Positions 46,395-57,639 of a DNA stretch of 64,000 bases are shown one piece after another; the stretch's first letter is position 1, and each line of letters starts with the position of its first letter. This DNA comes from DASVEG01 sp035540495 (GTDB taxonomy: Bacteria > Actinomycetota > Acidimicrobiia > Acidimicrobiales > CADCTF01). The translations under genes were made by a program, and so were the position numbers. The notes under the pieces were generated by a model. The model did no database searches and was not told the DNA's origin. It saw only the letters and a program-made list of their open reading frames with translations. Location of the stretch: positions 186,001 through 250,000 of the forward strand of contig DATLGL010000060.1 of NCBI GenBank assembly GCA_035540495.1. The letters run 5' to 3'.

Positions 46395-47276
46395 TCACAC
46401 ATCCAGGAAGCGGCTGACGGCCACGGCCGAACCCACGGCTCCGACCACGGCGCCCATGAAGAGGATGAAGAGCCCGGTGCCGAACACGTCGGAGGACGAC
46501 ACGACGAACTGCTCGATCAGCTGGTTGCCCTCGACGGCGTTCTCGATGACCCCGCGGCCGATCGCCAGCACGATGAACGCGGCCGCGGCGCCCGCGACGC
46601 CCTGGATCATGCCTTCCAGCATGAACGGGACCCGGATGAACCAGTTGGTGGCTCCCACCAGCTTCATCACCGCGACCTCGCGGCGGCGGGCGAAGATCGC
46701 CATCCGGATCGTGTTGAGGATCAGCAGCGCGGCGGAGAGGAGCAGCACGGCGGCGACGGCGAAGATCAGCCGCTGGAGGAACGTGGTCACCCGGATCAGC
46801 GTCTCCACCGTCTCCTTGGCGTAGACGACCTCCTTCACGCCCTCCCGGGACGTGAACTTCTCGCCGATCGTCTCGACCAGCTCCGGCTGGCGAGGGACGA
46901 CGCGGAACGAGGGCGGCAGGTCTTCCGGTGTCACCGACTCGACCATGTCTGGCGAGTTGGCGAACATCGTCTTGAACTCGTCGTAGGCGGCCTGCTGGTC
47001 GACGAACGACACTCGTCGCACCGCGGGATCGCTGTTGAGCTCGGCGAGGATGCCGTCGCGCTGCGTCTCGGCGACGTCGGGGTTGAGGAAGATGTTGAGC
47101 TCGACCCCGCCCCGCCACTGCAGCGTGGCCTTCGACACGCCCTGCTTGAGCAGGAGCGCTCCTCCGACGAGCGACAGCGACACCGCGACCGTCAGGATCG
47201 CGGCGGTCGTCATCAGCAGGTTCCGTTTGAGGTTGCTGGCGGTCTCCCGCACGACGTAGTCGACCGAGATGGCCAT
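46395..47276 (-). CDS. ftsX: Cell-division protein FtsX
   Basis: Membrane subunit of the FtsEX complex that couples the cytosolic ATPase to peptidoglycan hydrolases outside. It has 293 residues and four membrane segments: one near the N-terminus (LMTTAAILTVAVSLSLVGGA) followed by a large outside loop of about 120 residues, then three near the C-terminus. The motif RMAIFARRREVAVMKLVGAT is the coupling helix region of FtsX. Start one base after the small membrane gene. Confidence 0.94.
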   Translation of the reverse strand: MAISVDYVVRETASNLKRNLLMTTAAILTVAVSLSLVGGALLLKQGVSKATLQWRGGVELNIFLNPDVAETQRDGILAELNSDPAVRRVSFVDQQAAYDEFKTMFANSPDMVESVTPEDLPPSFRVVPRQPELVETIGEKFTSREGVKEVVYAKETVETLIRVTTFLQRLIFAVAAVLLLSAALLILNTIRMAIFARRREVAVMKLVGATNWFIRVPFMLEGMIQGVAGAAAAFIVLAIGRGVIENAVEGNQLIEQFVVSSSDVFGTGLFILFMGAVVGAVGSAVAVSRFLDV

Positions 47277-47277
47277 G

Positions 47278-47541
47278 TCAGTCAGTTTCTCCCCGGCGTA
47301 GGACGAGTTGGGCGATGCGGAGGGCGTGGAGACAAGCCGCTCCGAGCAGGACGACGACGGCGATCCCGACGAGCGCGGCCAGAGTGAGCGCTTCGGCTCG
47401 GTTCGCAGGCGAACGGCCCCAGTCGGACAGCGCGATCTGCGTGATGCCGGCGACGCTCGCGAACGCGACGACGGCGAGAACCGTGAGCACCAGTTGCCTG
47501 CGCCAGAGCGCGCGCGACCGCTGGCCGCTCTCGACCGTCAT
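47278..47541 (-). CDS. Small two-helix membrane protein between ftsE and ftsX
   Basis: 87 residues with two hydrophobic segments (about 18-39, LVLTVLAVVAFASVAGITQI; about 51-74, ALTLAALVGIAVVVLLGAAC) and basic ends. The ATG overlaps the ftsE stop by one base, and ftsX starts one base after the stop, so the three are translationally coupled. ftsE and ftsX are normally adjacent. A small extra subunit of FtsEX is the simplest reading, by inference from position only. Confidence 0.7.
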   Translation of the reverse strand: MTVESGQRSRALWRRQLVLTVLAVVAFASVAGITQIALSDWGRSPANRAEALTLAALVGIAVVVLLGAACLHALRIAQLVLRRGETD

Positions 47542-48242
47542 CAGCTACCGGTGACCGCGTCGCTGATGCCGTAGACGCCGCGCGCCTGGTCGCGCACGAC
47601 CGTGCCGCGATCGAGCTCGATCACCCGACGGCGCATCGAGTCGACGATGCCTTGGTCGTGGGTCGCCATGCACACGGTGGTGCCGGTGCGGTTGATCCGG
47701 TCGAGCAGTCGCATAATGCCGACCGACGTGTTCGGGTCGAGGTTGCCGGTCGGCTCGTCGGCCAGAAGGATCAGCGGTCGGTTGACGAAGGCACGGGCGA
47801 TCGCGACTCGCTGCTGCTCGCCACCGGAGAGCTCCGACGGCAGGTTGTCGAGCTTCTTCGACAGCCCCACCAGGTCGAGGATCTGGGGCACCTGCGTCTT
47901 GATCACGTGCTTCGGCCGGCCGATGACCTCGAGCGCGAACGCGACGTTTTCGTAGACGGTCTTGTTCGGCAGCAGGTTGAAGTTCTGGAAGATCGACCCG
48001 ATGTTGCGGCGCAGGTAGGGGACCTTCCAGTGGCTCAGTGAGCCGATCTCCTTGCCTGCGACCCAGATCTTGCCGGAATCCGGCTCCTCCTCCTTGGTCA
48101 TCAGGCGGAGGAACGTCGACTTGCCGGACCCCGAGGGTCCGACGAGGAACACGAACTCGCCCTTCGCGATGTCGACGGAGACATCTCGGAGGGCGACGGT
48201 CGATCCCTTGTACGACTTCGTGACGTGTTCGAGTCGGATCAT
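47541..48242 (-). CDS. ftsE: Cell-division ATP-binding protein FtsE
   Basis: ABC-type ATPase of 233 residues. Walker A is LVGPSGSGKSTFL, the signature LSGGEQQRVAIARAF, Walker B LILLADEPTGNLD and the switch His in MATHDQG. YENVAFALEVIGRP is typical of FtsE. With FtsX it controls septal wall hydrolases. It starts at ATG 48242 next to a palindrome-containing divergent region. The C-terminus VRDQARGVYGISD matches actinobacterial FtsE. Confidence 0.96.
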   Translation of the reverse strand: MIRLEHVTKSYKGSTVALRDVSVDIAKGEFVFLVGPSGSGKSTFLRLMTKEEEPDSGKIWVAGKEIGSLSHWKVPYLRRNIGSIFQNFNLLPNKTVYENVAFALEVIGRPKHVIKTQVPQILDLVGLSKKLDNLPSELSGGEQQRVAIARAFVNRPLILLADEPTGNLDPNTSVGIMRLLDRINRTGTTVCMATHDQGIVDSMRRRVIELDRGTVVRDQARGVYGISDAVTGS

Positions 48243-48301
48243 GGAGTGAGGGGGGAAGCAGGGGCGGCGGACCCGAGCGACCGTCCCAAGGGTACCTGTC
48301 G

Positions 48302-48317
48302 TCCCTTTCGAAAGGGA
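48302..48317. promoter_or_regulatory. 16-bp perfect palindrome in ftsE/CAP divergent region
   Basis: TCCCTTTCGAAAGGGA is perfectly self-complementary with no spacer. It lies 60 bases before ftsE on one strand and 30 bases before the CAP-domain gene on the other, where a dimeric regulator could act on both. It could also be a short hairpin in the CAP gene leader. Confidence 0.5.
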
Positions 48318-48346
48318 ATCATGCCTAATCCGGCGAACCACCGGGA

Positions 48347-49261
48347 ATGCAGACGCCGATGCGCTGGGTGGTCGCTGTCTGCGTGCTGGTCGCGCTGTGG
48401 GCACCCACGATCGCCCGGGCCGACGCGTCGATGGAGCGTCAGTTCACCGACGCGGTTCATCGGGAGCGTGCCGCGGCCGGCCGTGCCGCGTACGCCGAGC
48501 GAGGCGATCTGGCCGCAGTGGCTCGCCGGCATGCCGAGCGCATGGCTGCGCAGAAGCACCTCCACCACAACCCCCGCCTCGCTGACGAGGTCGAGAACTG
48601 GGACGCCGTCGGCGAGAACGTCGGCCGTGGGCCCTCCGTCGAGGAGATCCACCAGGCGTTCATGAACTCGCCGTCGCACCGCGGCGAGATCCTGTCGACG
48701 ACGTTCACCGAGATCGGCGTCGGCGTCGCGGTGTCCGACGACGGGGAGATCTGGGTCGCGGAGGTGTTCCGCAAGCCGTCGGCTGCGCCCGCACCGGCGC
48801 CCGCACCGACCGAGCCGGCACCTCAGCCGCAGCCCGCGCCTGCGCCGGTGCGAGCGGCCCGCACACAACCGGCGCCTCCCCCTCCCCCTCCTCCGATCGA
48901 CGCACCGGCTCCGTCGACGGCCGCGTCCTCCACGAACTCGACGACGGACCAGCCGGCGGCACCGCCTCACACAACCGACACTCCCGATCTCCTCGCCGCC
49001 GTCGCTCCGCCCGCGTCGACGACGTCGTCGGCAGACGCATCGACGCGACCTGCGCGACAGATGCCCGCCTCAGTCGCGCCTTCGTCGCGTAGGTCGGCCG
49101 AACCCGAGGTGGGCACGGCCGTGCGGGTGGCGGCGACGCTGCTCGTACTTGTGGTGGCGGGCCTCACGGCGCACGTGGGCCGGGAGACCGGAGGGGTCGA
49201 TCTGCCTCGCGTCAGCCGGTCTCGGCGGCGGCTCGCCGCCACCGCAGCCACGCTTCCATGA
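48347..49261 (+). CDS. Secreted CAP/SCP-domain protein with Pro-rich linker
   Basis: 304 residues. Signal peptide (RWVVAVCVLVALWAPTIARA), then a CAP domain about 30-145 with the cavity residues HHNPRL, WDAVGENVG and SPSHRGEIL, followed by a long Pro/Ala/Thr-rich stretch. Near the C-terminus there is a hydrophobic segment (RVAATLLVLVVAGLTAHV) and a basic tail, suggesting anchoring to the membrane. CAP proteins have no common enzyme activity. The 3' end overlaps prfB by 50 bases on the other strand. Confidence 0.82.
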   Translation: MQTPMRWVVAVCVLVALWAPTIARADASMERQFTDAVHRERAAAGRAAYAERGDLAAVARRHAERMAAQKHLHHNPRLADEVENWDAVGENVGRGPSVEEIHQAFMNSPSHRGEILSTTFTEIGVGVAVSDDGEIWVAEVFRKPSAAPAPAPAPTEPAPQPQPAPAPVRAARTQPAPPPPPPPIDAPAPSTAASSTNSTTDQPAAPPHTTDTPDLLAAVAPPASTTSSADASTRPARQMPASVAPSSRRSAEPEVGTAVRVAATLLVLVVAGLTAHVGRETGGVDLPRVSRSRRRLAATAATLP

Positions 49262-50327
49262 ACTCGTCGACGTCGCCGTCGAGCACGCCCTGGACGCTTC
49301 CGGTCTCGTGCTCGGTCCGCTCGTCCTTCACCTTCTGGTACGGCGAGAACACGTAACCGCGGATGAACTGGCTGGCCCGCGACACCTGGCCGCGGGGGCC
49401 GGCGATCGAGTCGAGCTCGGCCTGGCGCTCCTCCCGCTGACGCTCGGCGAGCTTCGCTGCGAGGACCTGCATCGCCCGTGCCTTGTTCTGCATCTGCGAC
49501 CGCTCGTTCTGGCACGAGACGACGATTCCCGTCGGGAGGTGCGTGATGCGGACGGCGGAGTCGGTGACGTTCACGTGCTGACCACCCGCGCCGGACGACC
49601 GGTAGGTGTCGATGCGGAGGTCCTTCTCGTCGATCGTCACCTCGCCGCTCAGGTCTTCGAGGAACGGCGTGACGGTCATCGAGGCATACGACGTCTGCCG
49701 GCGGGCCTGGGAGTCGAACGGCGAGTTCCGGTACAGGCGGTGGACGCCGCGCTCCGACGACAGCAGCCCGTAGGCGTAGCGGCCCTTCACGATGAAGGTG
49801 GCCGACAGGAGCCCTGCCTCCTGACCCGGTGAGACCTCGTCGATCTCGACCTCGAACCCCCGACGCTCCGCCCAGCGCAGGTACATGCGCAGGAGCATCT
49901 CGGTCCAGTCCTGCGCGTCGGTGCCGCCCTCGCCCGAGTGGAGCTCGCACACCGCGTCGAGCTCGTCGTACTCGCCGGTGAAGAGCGACCGCAGTTCGAG
50001 CTGGTCGAACGCGGCGGCGACCTCGGAGATCTCGGCCTCGATCTCCTGCTCGTGGCTCTCGTCGCCTTCTTCGGCTGCGAGCTCGAAGAGCGTCTCCGCG
50101 TCGTCGATTCGCTGCGCGAGCCCGTCGAGCACCTTGATGTCGTCGCTCACTCGCCCGAACTCGGTCGTGACCTCCCGCGCGTGCGCCTGGTCGTCCCAGA
50201 GGTCGGGCCGCGCCATCTCCGCCTCGAGCTCGATCAGGCGCCCGCGCTTGCCCGCGAGATCGAGGTAGCCCTCGGCCTCGGCGAGGCGCTTTCGGAGCGC
50301 GGCGAGATCGTCGGAGAAGTTCCGCAT
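49212..50327 (-). CDS. prfB: Peptide chain release factor 2
   Basis: Ends translation at UGA and UAA. 371 residues in one frame. The stop-codon-reading tripeptide SPF is in RNSPFDSQARRQTS and the catalytic GGQ in SSGAGGQHVNVTD. There is no in-frame UGA with a frameshift as in E. coli prfB, which is normal for actinobacteria. It lies near ftsE-ftsX as in mycobacteria, but with the CAP gene inserted between on the other strand. Confidence 0.96.
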   Translation of the reverse strand: MRNFSDDLAALRKRLAEAEGYLDLAGKRGRLIELEAEMARPDLWDDQAHAREVTTEFGRVSDDIKVLDGLAQRIDDAETLFELAAEEGDESHEQEIEAEISEVAAAFDQLELRSLFTGEYDELDAVCELHSGEGGTDAQDWTEMLLRMYLRWAERRGFEVEIDEVSPGQEAGLLSATFIVKGRYAYGLLSSERGVHRLYRNSPFDSQARRQTSYASMTVTPFLEDLSGEVTIDEKDLRIDTYRSSGAGGQHVNVTDSAVRITHLPTGIVVSCQNERSQMQNKARAMQVLAAKLAERQREERQAELDSIAGPRGQVSRASQFIRGYVFSPYQKVKDERTEHETGSVQGVLDGDVDEFMEAWLRWRRAAAETG

Positions 50328-50342
50328 GACGAGCCGGGAAGC

Positions 50343-53315
50343 CTACGGCTTCCGTTGCACGACGAGGAGCGCCACGTCGTCGTCGTGGCCGCTGCTCAGG
50401 AGATCGTCGACGATCCGGTCGGCGAGGCGGTCGGGTTCGTCGCCCGACGCCGCCGCGACGGCGACGACGGCACGCAGCGCATCGAGCCCGTCGTCGATCG
50501 ATCGCCCGCGGTGCTCCACGAGGCCGTCGGTGAAGAGCACGAGACCCTCGCCCCGGGCGAGGGTGAACGACGACTCGAGGTAGACGCCGGCCGCGGTTCC
50601 GAGCGGGGCTCCGGGCCGCAGCTCGACGTACTGCGGCTCGCGTCCGTTGCCGAACCGGAGGGGCGGAAGGTGGCCGGCGCTGGCAACGCGTCCGCCGCCA
50701 GCTTGTTGGTCGAGTTGGGCCTGGATGCACGTCGCGAGCACGTCCGCCTGCTGCTCCCACATCCGGTCGACGAACTGGAGGACGGCGCCCGGGCCCAGCC
50801 CGGCCATCGTGTACGCGCGCGTGGCGGCGCGGATCTGGCCCATGTACGCGGCGGCCTGCACACCCTTGCCCTGGACGTCGCCCACGGCGATGGCGACGGT
50901 GCGGGGGTCGAGCTGCACGATGTCGAAGAAGTCGCCGCCCACCTGGCTGCCTGCCGCTGCGGGCAGGTAGCGGATCGCGTAGTCGAGGTTCTGCAGGACG
51001 GGTCGCTCGCGCGGCAGCAGCGTGCGCTGCAGCGTGAGCGCTGCATCTCGTTGCTGCGTGAAGAGGAGCGCGTTGTCGACGGCGACGCCACCGCGCAGCG
51101 CGATGTCTTCGAGCAGCGCGACCTCCGCCGCGGTGAAGGGCTGTGCGTCGTGGCGCTGCACGACGAGCGACGCCGCCGCGACCTGCTTCGTGCGCAGGTC
51201 GATCCGATGGACCGGTGCGCCAGCGGATGCAGCACCCGCGGAACGCTCGCCCGCCGTAGCGACGACCTCGGTGCGGCCGATGCCGGTCGTCATCTCGACG
51301 GCGCTCCACGCTGCGGGGTCGGGGACGACGAGGTCGGCAAGGGTCGTGACCACGTCGTCGACGTCGAGCGACGCGCTGAGGCGCTCCATCGCCTCCGCGA
51401 GCACGGCTTGGCGGCGGTTCGCTCGCTCGGCCGCAGCGCGAGCTCCTCGCTCCGCCTCGAGCAGCAGCGCGTTGTCGATCGCCACCGAAGCTTGTGCGGC
51501 GATGCCCACCACCGCACGCTCGTGCCGTTCGTCGAAGACACCGACGTCCTCGTGACCGAAGAAGAGCCCGCCGTGGACGTCACCCGTTCGGCTCAGCACG
51601 GGCACCGCCAGGTAGCTGCGCACGGGCAGATGACCCTGCGGCATGCCGTTGTACGGCGGGTTGTGCCCGTACACGTCGGCCTTCGTCACGTCGTCGTGGC
51701 GGGACGGGCCGGTGCCCGCGAACGTCGGTGCGAAGACCTTGGTGTTGCGCGGCATGCCGAAGGAGAAGTCGTCCATCGTCGCTCCGTGGAGCGTGACGAG
51801 CTGATAGTCCTCCCCTGCCTCGTCGACGCGGTTGAAGAAGAACGCACCGAACTGGGCGCCAGTGAGCTCGGTGGTCGCCCTCACCAGCGTCGGGAGGAGG
51901 ACCTCGAGGTCGAGCGTCGTCGCGAGCTTGATGCCGATCTCGTGGAGCGTCTCGACGAGACGCGTCTGCGCCGCGACGTCGTCTTCGGCCACCCGCTGGT
52001 CGGTGACGTCGACCGTCGTGCCGACCCACTCGCGGACGAGGCCACCCTCGCGCACCGGGGCGGCTCGCGCGATGACGTGGCGCGCCTGACCGTCGGGCCC
52101 GACGATGGGGTACTCGCAGTGGTAGACGGCGCCGGCCTCGACCGCGCGCCGCCAGGTGTCGCCGACCCGGCGGCGGTGATCGGGATGCACACCCTCGAGC
52201 CAGCCCTCGCCAAGCACGTCGCCTGACGATTGACCGGTGACCGAGCGCCACTCGGGCATGTCGGTGATCAGGTTGCCGTGGTGGTCGGCCCGCCAGACGT
52301 CGAGCTCGCCGGCCTCGATCAGCGAGCGGTACCGGGCCTCGCGGAGGCGGATCTCCTCGAGCGCGGACGCGTCCTGCCAGCTCGACGGCGAGGCATCGAA
52401 GGGGCACGGCGACGGGAGGCGGCCGGCGAGCTGGCGAGAGATCTCGTGCGCGCACCAACGGCGGAACGCAGTCACCTCCGACGGCGCCGGCGACGTGAGG
52501 AGGTTCCCGCGCCGCATCTCGTCGTTGAGGTCGTCGAGCAGCTCCGTGAGCCGCATGAGGTGCACCGACGCCTCTGGGGGCATGGCGATCTCGAGGTCGA
52601 ACGAGGCTTCGCCCCGGTCGAGCGCGTCGCGCGCCTCCGCGCTGCCCGTGTGGGTCGAGAACTGGGCGAGAAGCTGGCGAGCCGCATCCGCGACGTCGAG
52701 CGGAAGGACGCCGGCCGCCTGGCGGTCCATCAGGCGGAGCTCGCGCACGACGTCGTCGAGATGGCTGTTGCTGGCGAGCGTGAGCCGGGCAGGCAGCCCG
52801 CGCAGCACCACCCGCCGGAGCCCGTCAGGGAGCTCGTCGTCCCGCAGCGGATCGACTGCGGACGCCGCGGGATCGAGCGCGACTGCGTCGGCGTCGCGGA
52901 AGAAGGCGGCATCGGCTCCGAACTCGGCCCATACGACCTTCCCCGGGGCAGCGGCTTCGACGCCCCAGCGGTCGGCGAGCTCGGTGATGATGCCGAGGCC
53001 ACGACCGGTCATCGATGCATCGCCGATCGCGCCGGGCACGGGCAGCGACGTCGACTCGTCATGAACCTCGATGCGGACGGCTCGCTCGGCTTCCGGTCGA
53101 GAGGCGAGGACGGTGACGCGGATCGACGAGCGCACGTGGAGCAGCGCGTTCGTGACGAGCTCGCTCACGACGAGAGCGACGTCGCCCGCGTGATCGTCGA
53201 GCGACCACGCGCGGAGGGCGTCGTCGACGAACCGCCGCGCGGCTCGGGACGAGGTCGGCTCTGCAGGGAAGCTGCGTGACGTCGACCGCACGCCGTCGGC
53301 CGCCGGAGCGCTCAC
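50343..53315 (-). CDS. Anti-sigma-kinase/PAS/GAF/PP2C fusion protein
   Basis: 990 residues. The N-terminus (about 20-140) is an RsbW-like HATPase (VALVVSELVTNALLHV, N box; MTGRGLGIITELADRWG, G box). A helical part (150-300) is followed by a PAS domain (about 340-450), two GAF domains (about 480-640 and 650-770) and a SpoIIE-type phosphatase (DYAIRYLPAAAGSQVGGDFF, AVGDVQGKGVQAA, LFTDGLVEH, DDDVALLVV). So kinase-like and phosphatase domains of a partner-switch system are fused with sensors. Located between secA and prfB on the same strand, 15 bases from each. Confidence 0.9.
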   Translation of the reverse strand: MSAPAADGVRSTSRSFPAEPTSSRAARRFVDDALRAWSLDDHAGDVALVVSELVTNALLHVRSSIRVTVLASRPEAERAVRIEVHDESTSLPVPGAIGDASMTGRGLGIITELADRWGVEAAAPGKVVWAEFGADAAFFRDADAVALDPAASAVDPLRDDELPDGLRRVVLRGLPARLTLASNSHLDDVVRELRLMDRQAAGVLPLDVADAARQLLAQFSTHTGSAEARDALDRGEASFDLEIAMPPEASVHLMRLTELLDDLNDEMRRGNLLTSPAPSEVTAFRRWCAHEISRQLAGRLPSPCPFDASPSSWQDASALEEIRLREARYRSLIEAGELDVWRADHHGNLITDMPEWRSVTGQSSGDVLGEGWLEGVHPDHRRRVGDTWRRAVEAGAVYHCEYPIVGPDGQARHVIARAAPVREGGLVREWVGTTVDVTDQRVAEDDVAAQTRLVETLHEIGIKLATTLDLEVLLPTLVRATTELTGAQFGAFFFNRVDEAGEDYQLVTLHGATMDDFSFGMPRNTKVFAPTFAGTGPSRHDDVTKADVYGHNPPYNGMPQGHLPVRSYLAVPVLSRTGDVHGGLFFGHEDVGVFDERHERAVVGIAAQASVAIDNALLLEAERGARAAAERANRRQAVLAEAMERLSASLDVDDVVTTLADLVVPDPAAWSAVEMTTGIGRTEVVATAGERSAGAASAGAPVHRIDLRTKQVAAASLVVQRHDAQPFTAAEVALLEDIALRGGVAVDNALLFTQQRDAALTLQRTLLPRERPVLQNLDYAIRYLPAAAGSQVGGDFFDIVQLDPRTVAIAVGDVQGKGVQAAAYMGQIRAATRAYTMAGLGPGAVLQFVDRMWEQQADVLATCIQAQLDQQAGGGRVASAGHLPPLRFGNGREPQYVELRPGAPLGTAAGVYLESSFTLARGEGLVLFTDGLVEHRGRSIDDGLDALRAVVAVAAASGDEPDRLADRIVDDLLSSGHDDDVALLVVQRKP

Positions 53316-53331
53316 GACGCCGGAACGCCTG

Positions 53332-56088
<2,757 letters not shown>

Positions 56089-56123
56089 CCGATCGATTCT
56101 ACCGGGGGGCCTGTTCTGCATAA

Positions 56124-57596
56124 TTGCCGCCCGTGGACTGGCGACGGCGGGCCCCGGTCGTCGTGCTCGGCGCCATGATCGCCGTGTACGTCGTCGTCTT
56201 CGGCACGCTGACGTGGCGCCAGCACACCAACTACGGGACGTTCGGGTTCGACATGGGCCTGCACGACCAGGGGATCTGGCTGACGTCCCGCTTCACCGAG
56301 CCGTTCGTGACCGTGCGGGGCATGAACTACTACGGCCACCACGTCAACCTGGTCTCGGTCCTGTACGTCCCCCTCTACTGGCTCGGCGCCGGGCCGCGCG
56401 TGCTCTACCTCACGCAGACGATGTCGCTCGCGCTCGGCGCGATGCCTCTGTGGCTGATCGCACGGCGCCGCTCGTCGAGGGCGTGGTTGGCTCTCGCCCC
56501 GGCGGCGGCGTGGCTCCTGCATCCATCCGTGGAGTGGATCACCTGGTGGCACTGGCACCCGGAGGCGATGGCGATCACTCCGTTGCTGTTCGCCTGGTGG
56601 TTCGCGGTCGAGCGGCGATGGCGGTGGTTCGCCGCGATGGTCGTGTTCGCCCTCGCGTGCAAGGAGGACGTGGCGCTCGCGGTGGCGATGCTGGGGATCG
56701 TGCTCGCGCTGTGGCGGCCCGTGCGATCGGTGCGGGCCGGCGCCATAACCGCGGCCGGCGCGGTGGTCTGGTTCGGCGTGTGCACCCGCCTGATCATCCC
56801 GGCGATCCTCGGCGACACCCCGTTCTACGAGCGCAACCTGTTCCCCGAGTTCGGCGACTCGATGGAGTCGGTCGCCTTCGGCATCGTGACCCAGCCCGGC
56901 AAGGTCGCGTCGATGGCCTTCGAGGCCGGCCGCTTGGAGTACTACGCCCAGATGGTGACCCCCTTCGGGATCTCACCGCTCCTCGGCCTCCCGTTGCTGG
57001 TCGTTGCCGGGCCGCAGACGCTGGTGAACGTGCTGTCGGCGCTGCCGGGCACCTACGACATCCGGTTCCAGTACTCGTCGATGGTGCTGGTGGGCGTCGC
57101 GCTCGCGGCGACCGAAGGACTTGGCCGGATCGCTACGTGGCGGGCGGGCCGGGCCACGCGCCTGCTGACGATCGGCCTGGCCGTGACGACGGCCGCCTCC
57201 GCGATCGCGAGCAACGTCGTGTGGTCTCCGTCGCCGCTCGGACGCGGCTACGACACCGGCGTCTGGGCCTCGCGCATCCCTCGCCACGACGTGTTCGACA
57301 AGGCGGTCGCACTCGTGCCCGACGACGCGAGCGTCACGGCGACCTACTACATGATCCCCCACCTCACCCACCGCCGCGCCGCGTACGAGTGGCCGAACCC
57401 GTGGAAGCTCGTGAACTGGGGCCTGTCGGGTGAAGCCGCGCCCGATCCCTCGAGCGTCGACTACGTCGTGCTCGACACCACCCTCGATCAGGAGCCCGAT
57501 CTGCTGGCCGAGATCACCGCGCCATCGGGGAATTACGACGTGATCCTCGCCGAGGACTTCGTGGTCGTCGCCTGCAGGCGTGACATCTGTCCCTGA
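56124..57596 (+). CDS. DUF2079 polytopic membrane protein
   Basis: About 490 residues with some nine to ten hydrophobic segments in the first 370. Family signatures are DMGLHDQGIWLTSRF, NYYGHHVNLVSVLYVPLYW and WHPEAMAITPLLFAW with KEDVALAVAML, the acidic and His residues of a GT-C-like membrane transferase. The C-terminal 120 residues lie outside. DUF2079 proteins are considered relatives of lipid-linked sugar transferases; substrate unknown. TTG 56124 or GTG 56133 is the start. Confidence 0.82.
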   Translation: MPPVDWRRRAPVVVLGAMIAVYVVVFGTLTWRQHTNYGTFGFDMGLHDQGIWLTSRFTEPFVTVRGMNYYGHHVNLVSVLYVPLYWLGAGPRVLYLTQTMSLALGAMPLWLIARRRSSRAWLALAPAAAWLLHPSVEWITWWHWHPEAMAITPLLFAWWFAVERRWRWFAAMVVFALACKEDVALAVAMLGIVLALWRPVRSVRAGAITAAGAVVWFGVCTRLIIPAILGDTPFYERNLFPEFGDSMESVAFGIVTQPGKVASMAFEAGRLEYYAQMVTPFGISPLLGLPLLVVAGPQTLVNVLSALPGTYDIRFQYSSMVLVGVALAATEGLGRIATWRAGRATRLLTIGLAVTTAASAIASNVVWSPSPLGRGYDTGVWASRIPRHDVFDKAVALVPDDASVTATYYMIPHLTHRRAAYEWPNPWKLVNWGLSGEAAPDPSSVDYVVLDTTLDQEPDLLAEITAPSGNYDVILAEDFVVVACRRDICP

Positions 57597-57639
57597 CATG
57601 TTCCGTGACGGCGGGGCCTCGGGGGCTTACGCTCGCCGG

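Noticed and set aside
49212..50327. Programmed frameshift in prfB
   Set aside because: The gene is open in one frame from start to stop with normal N-terminus; no internal UGA near codon 25.
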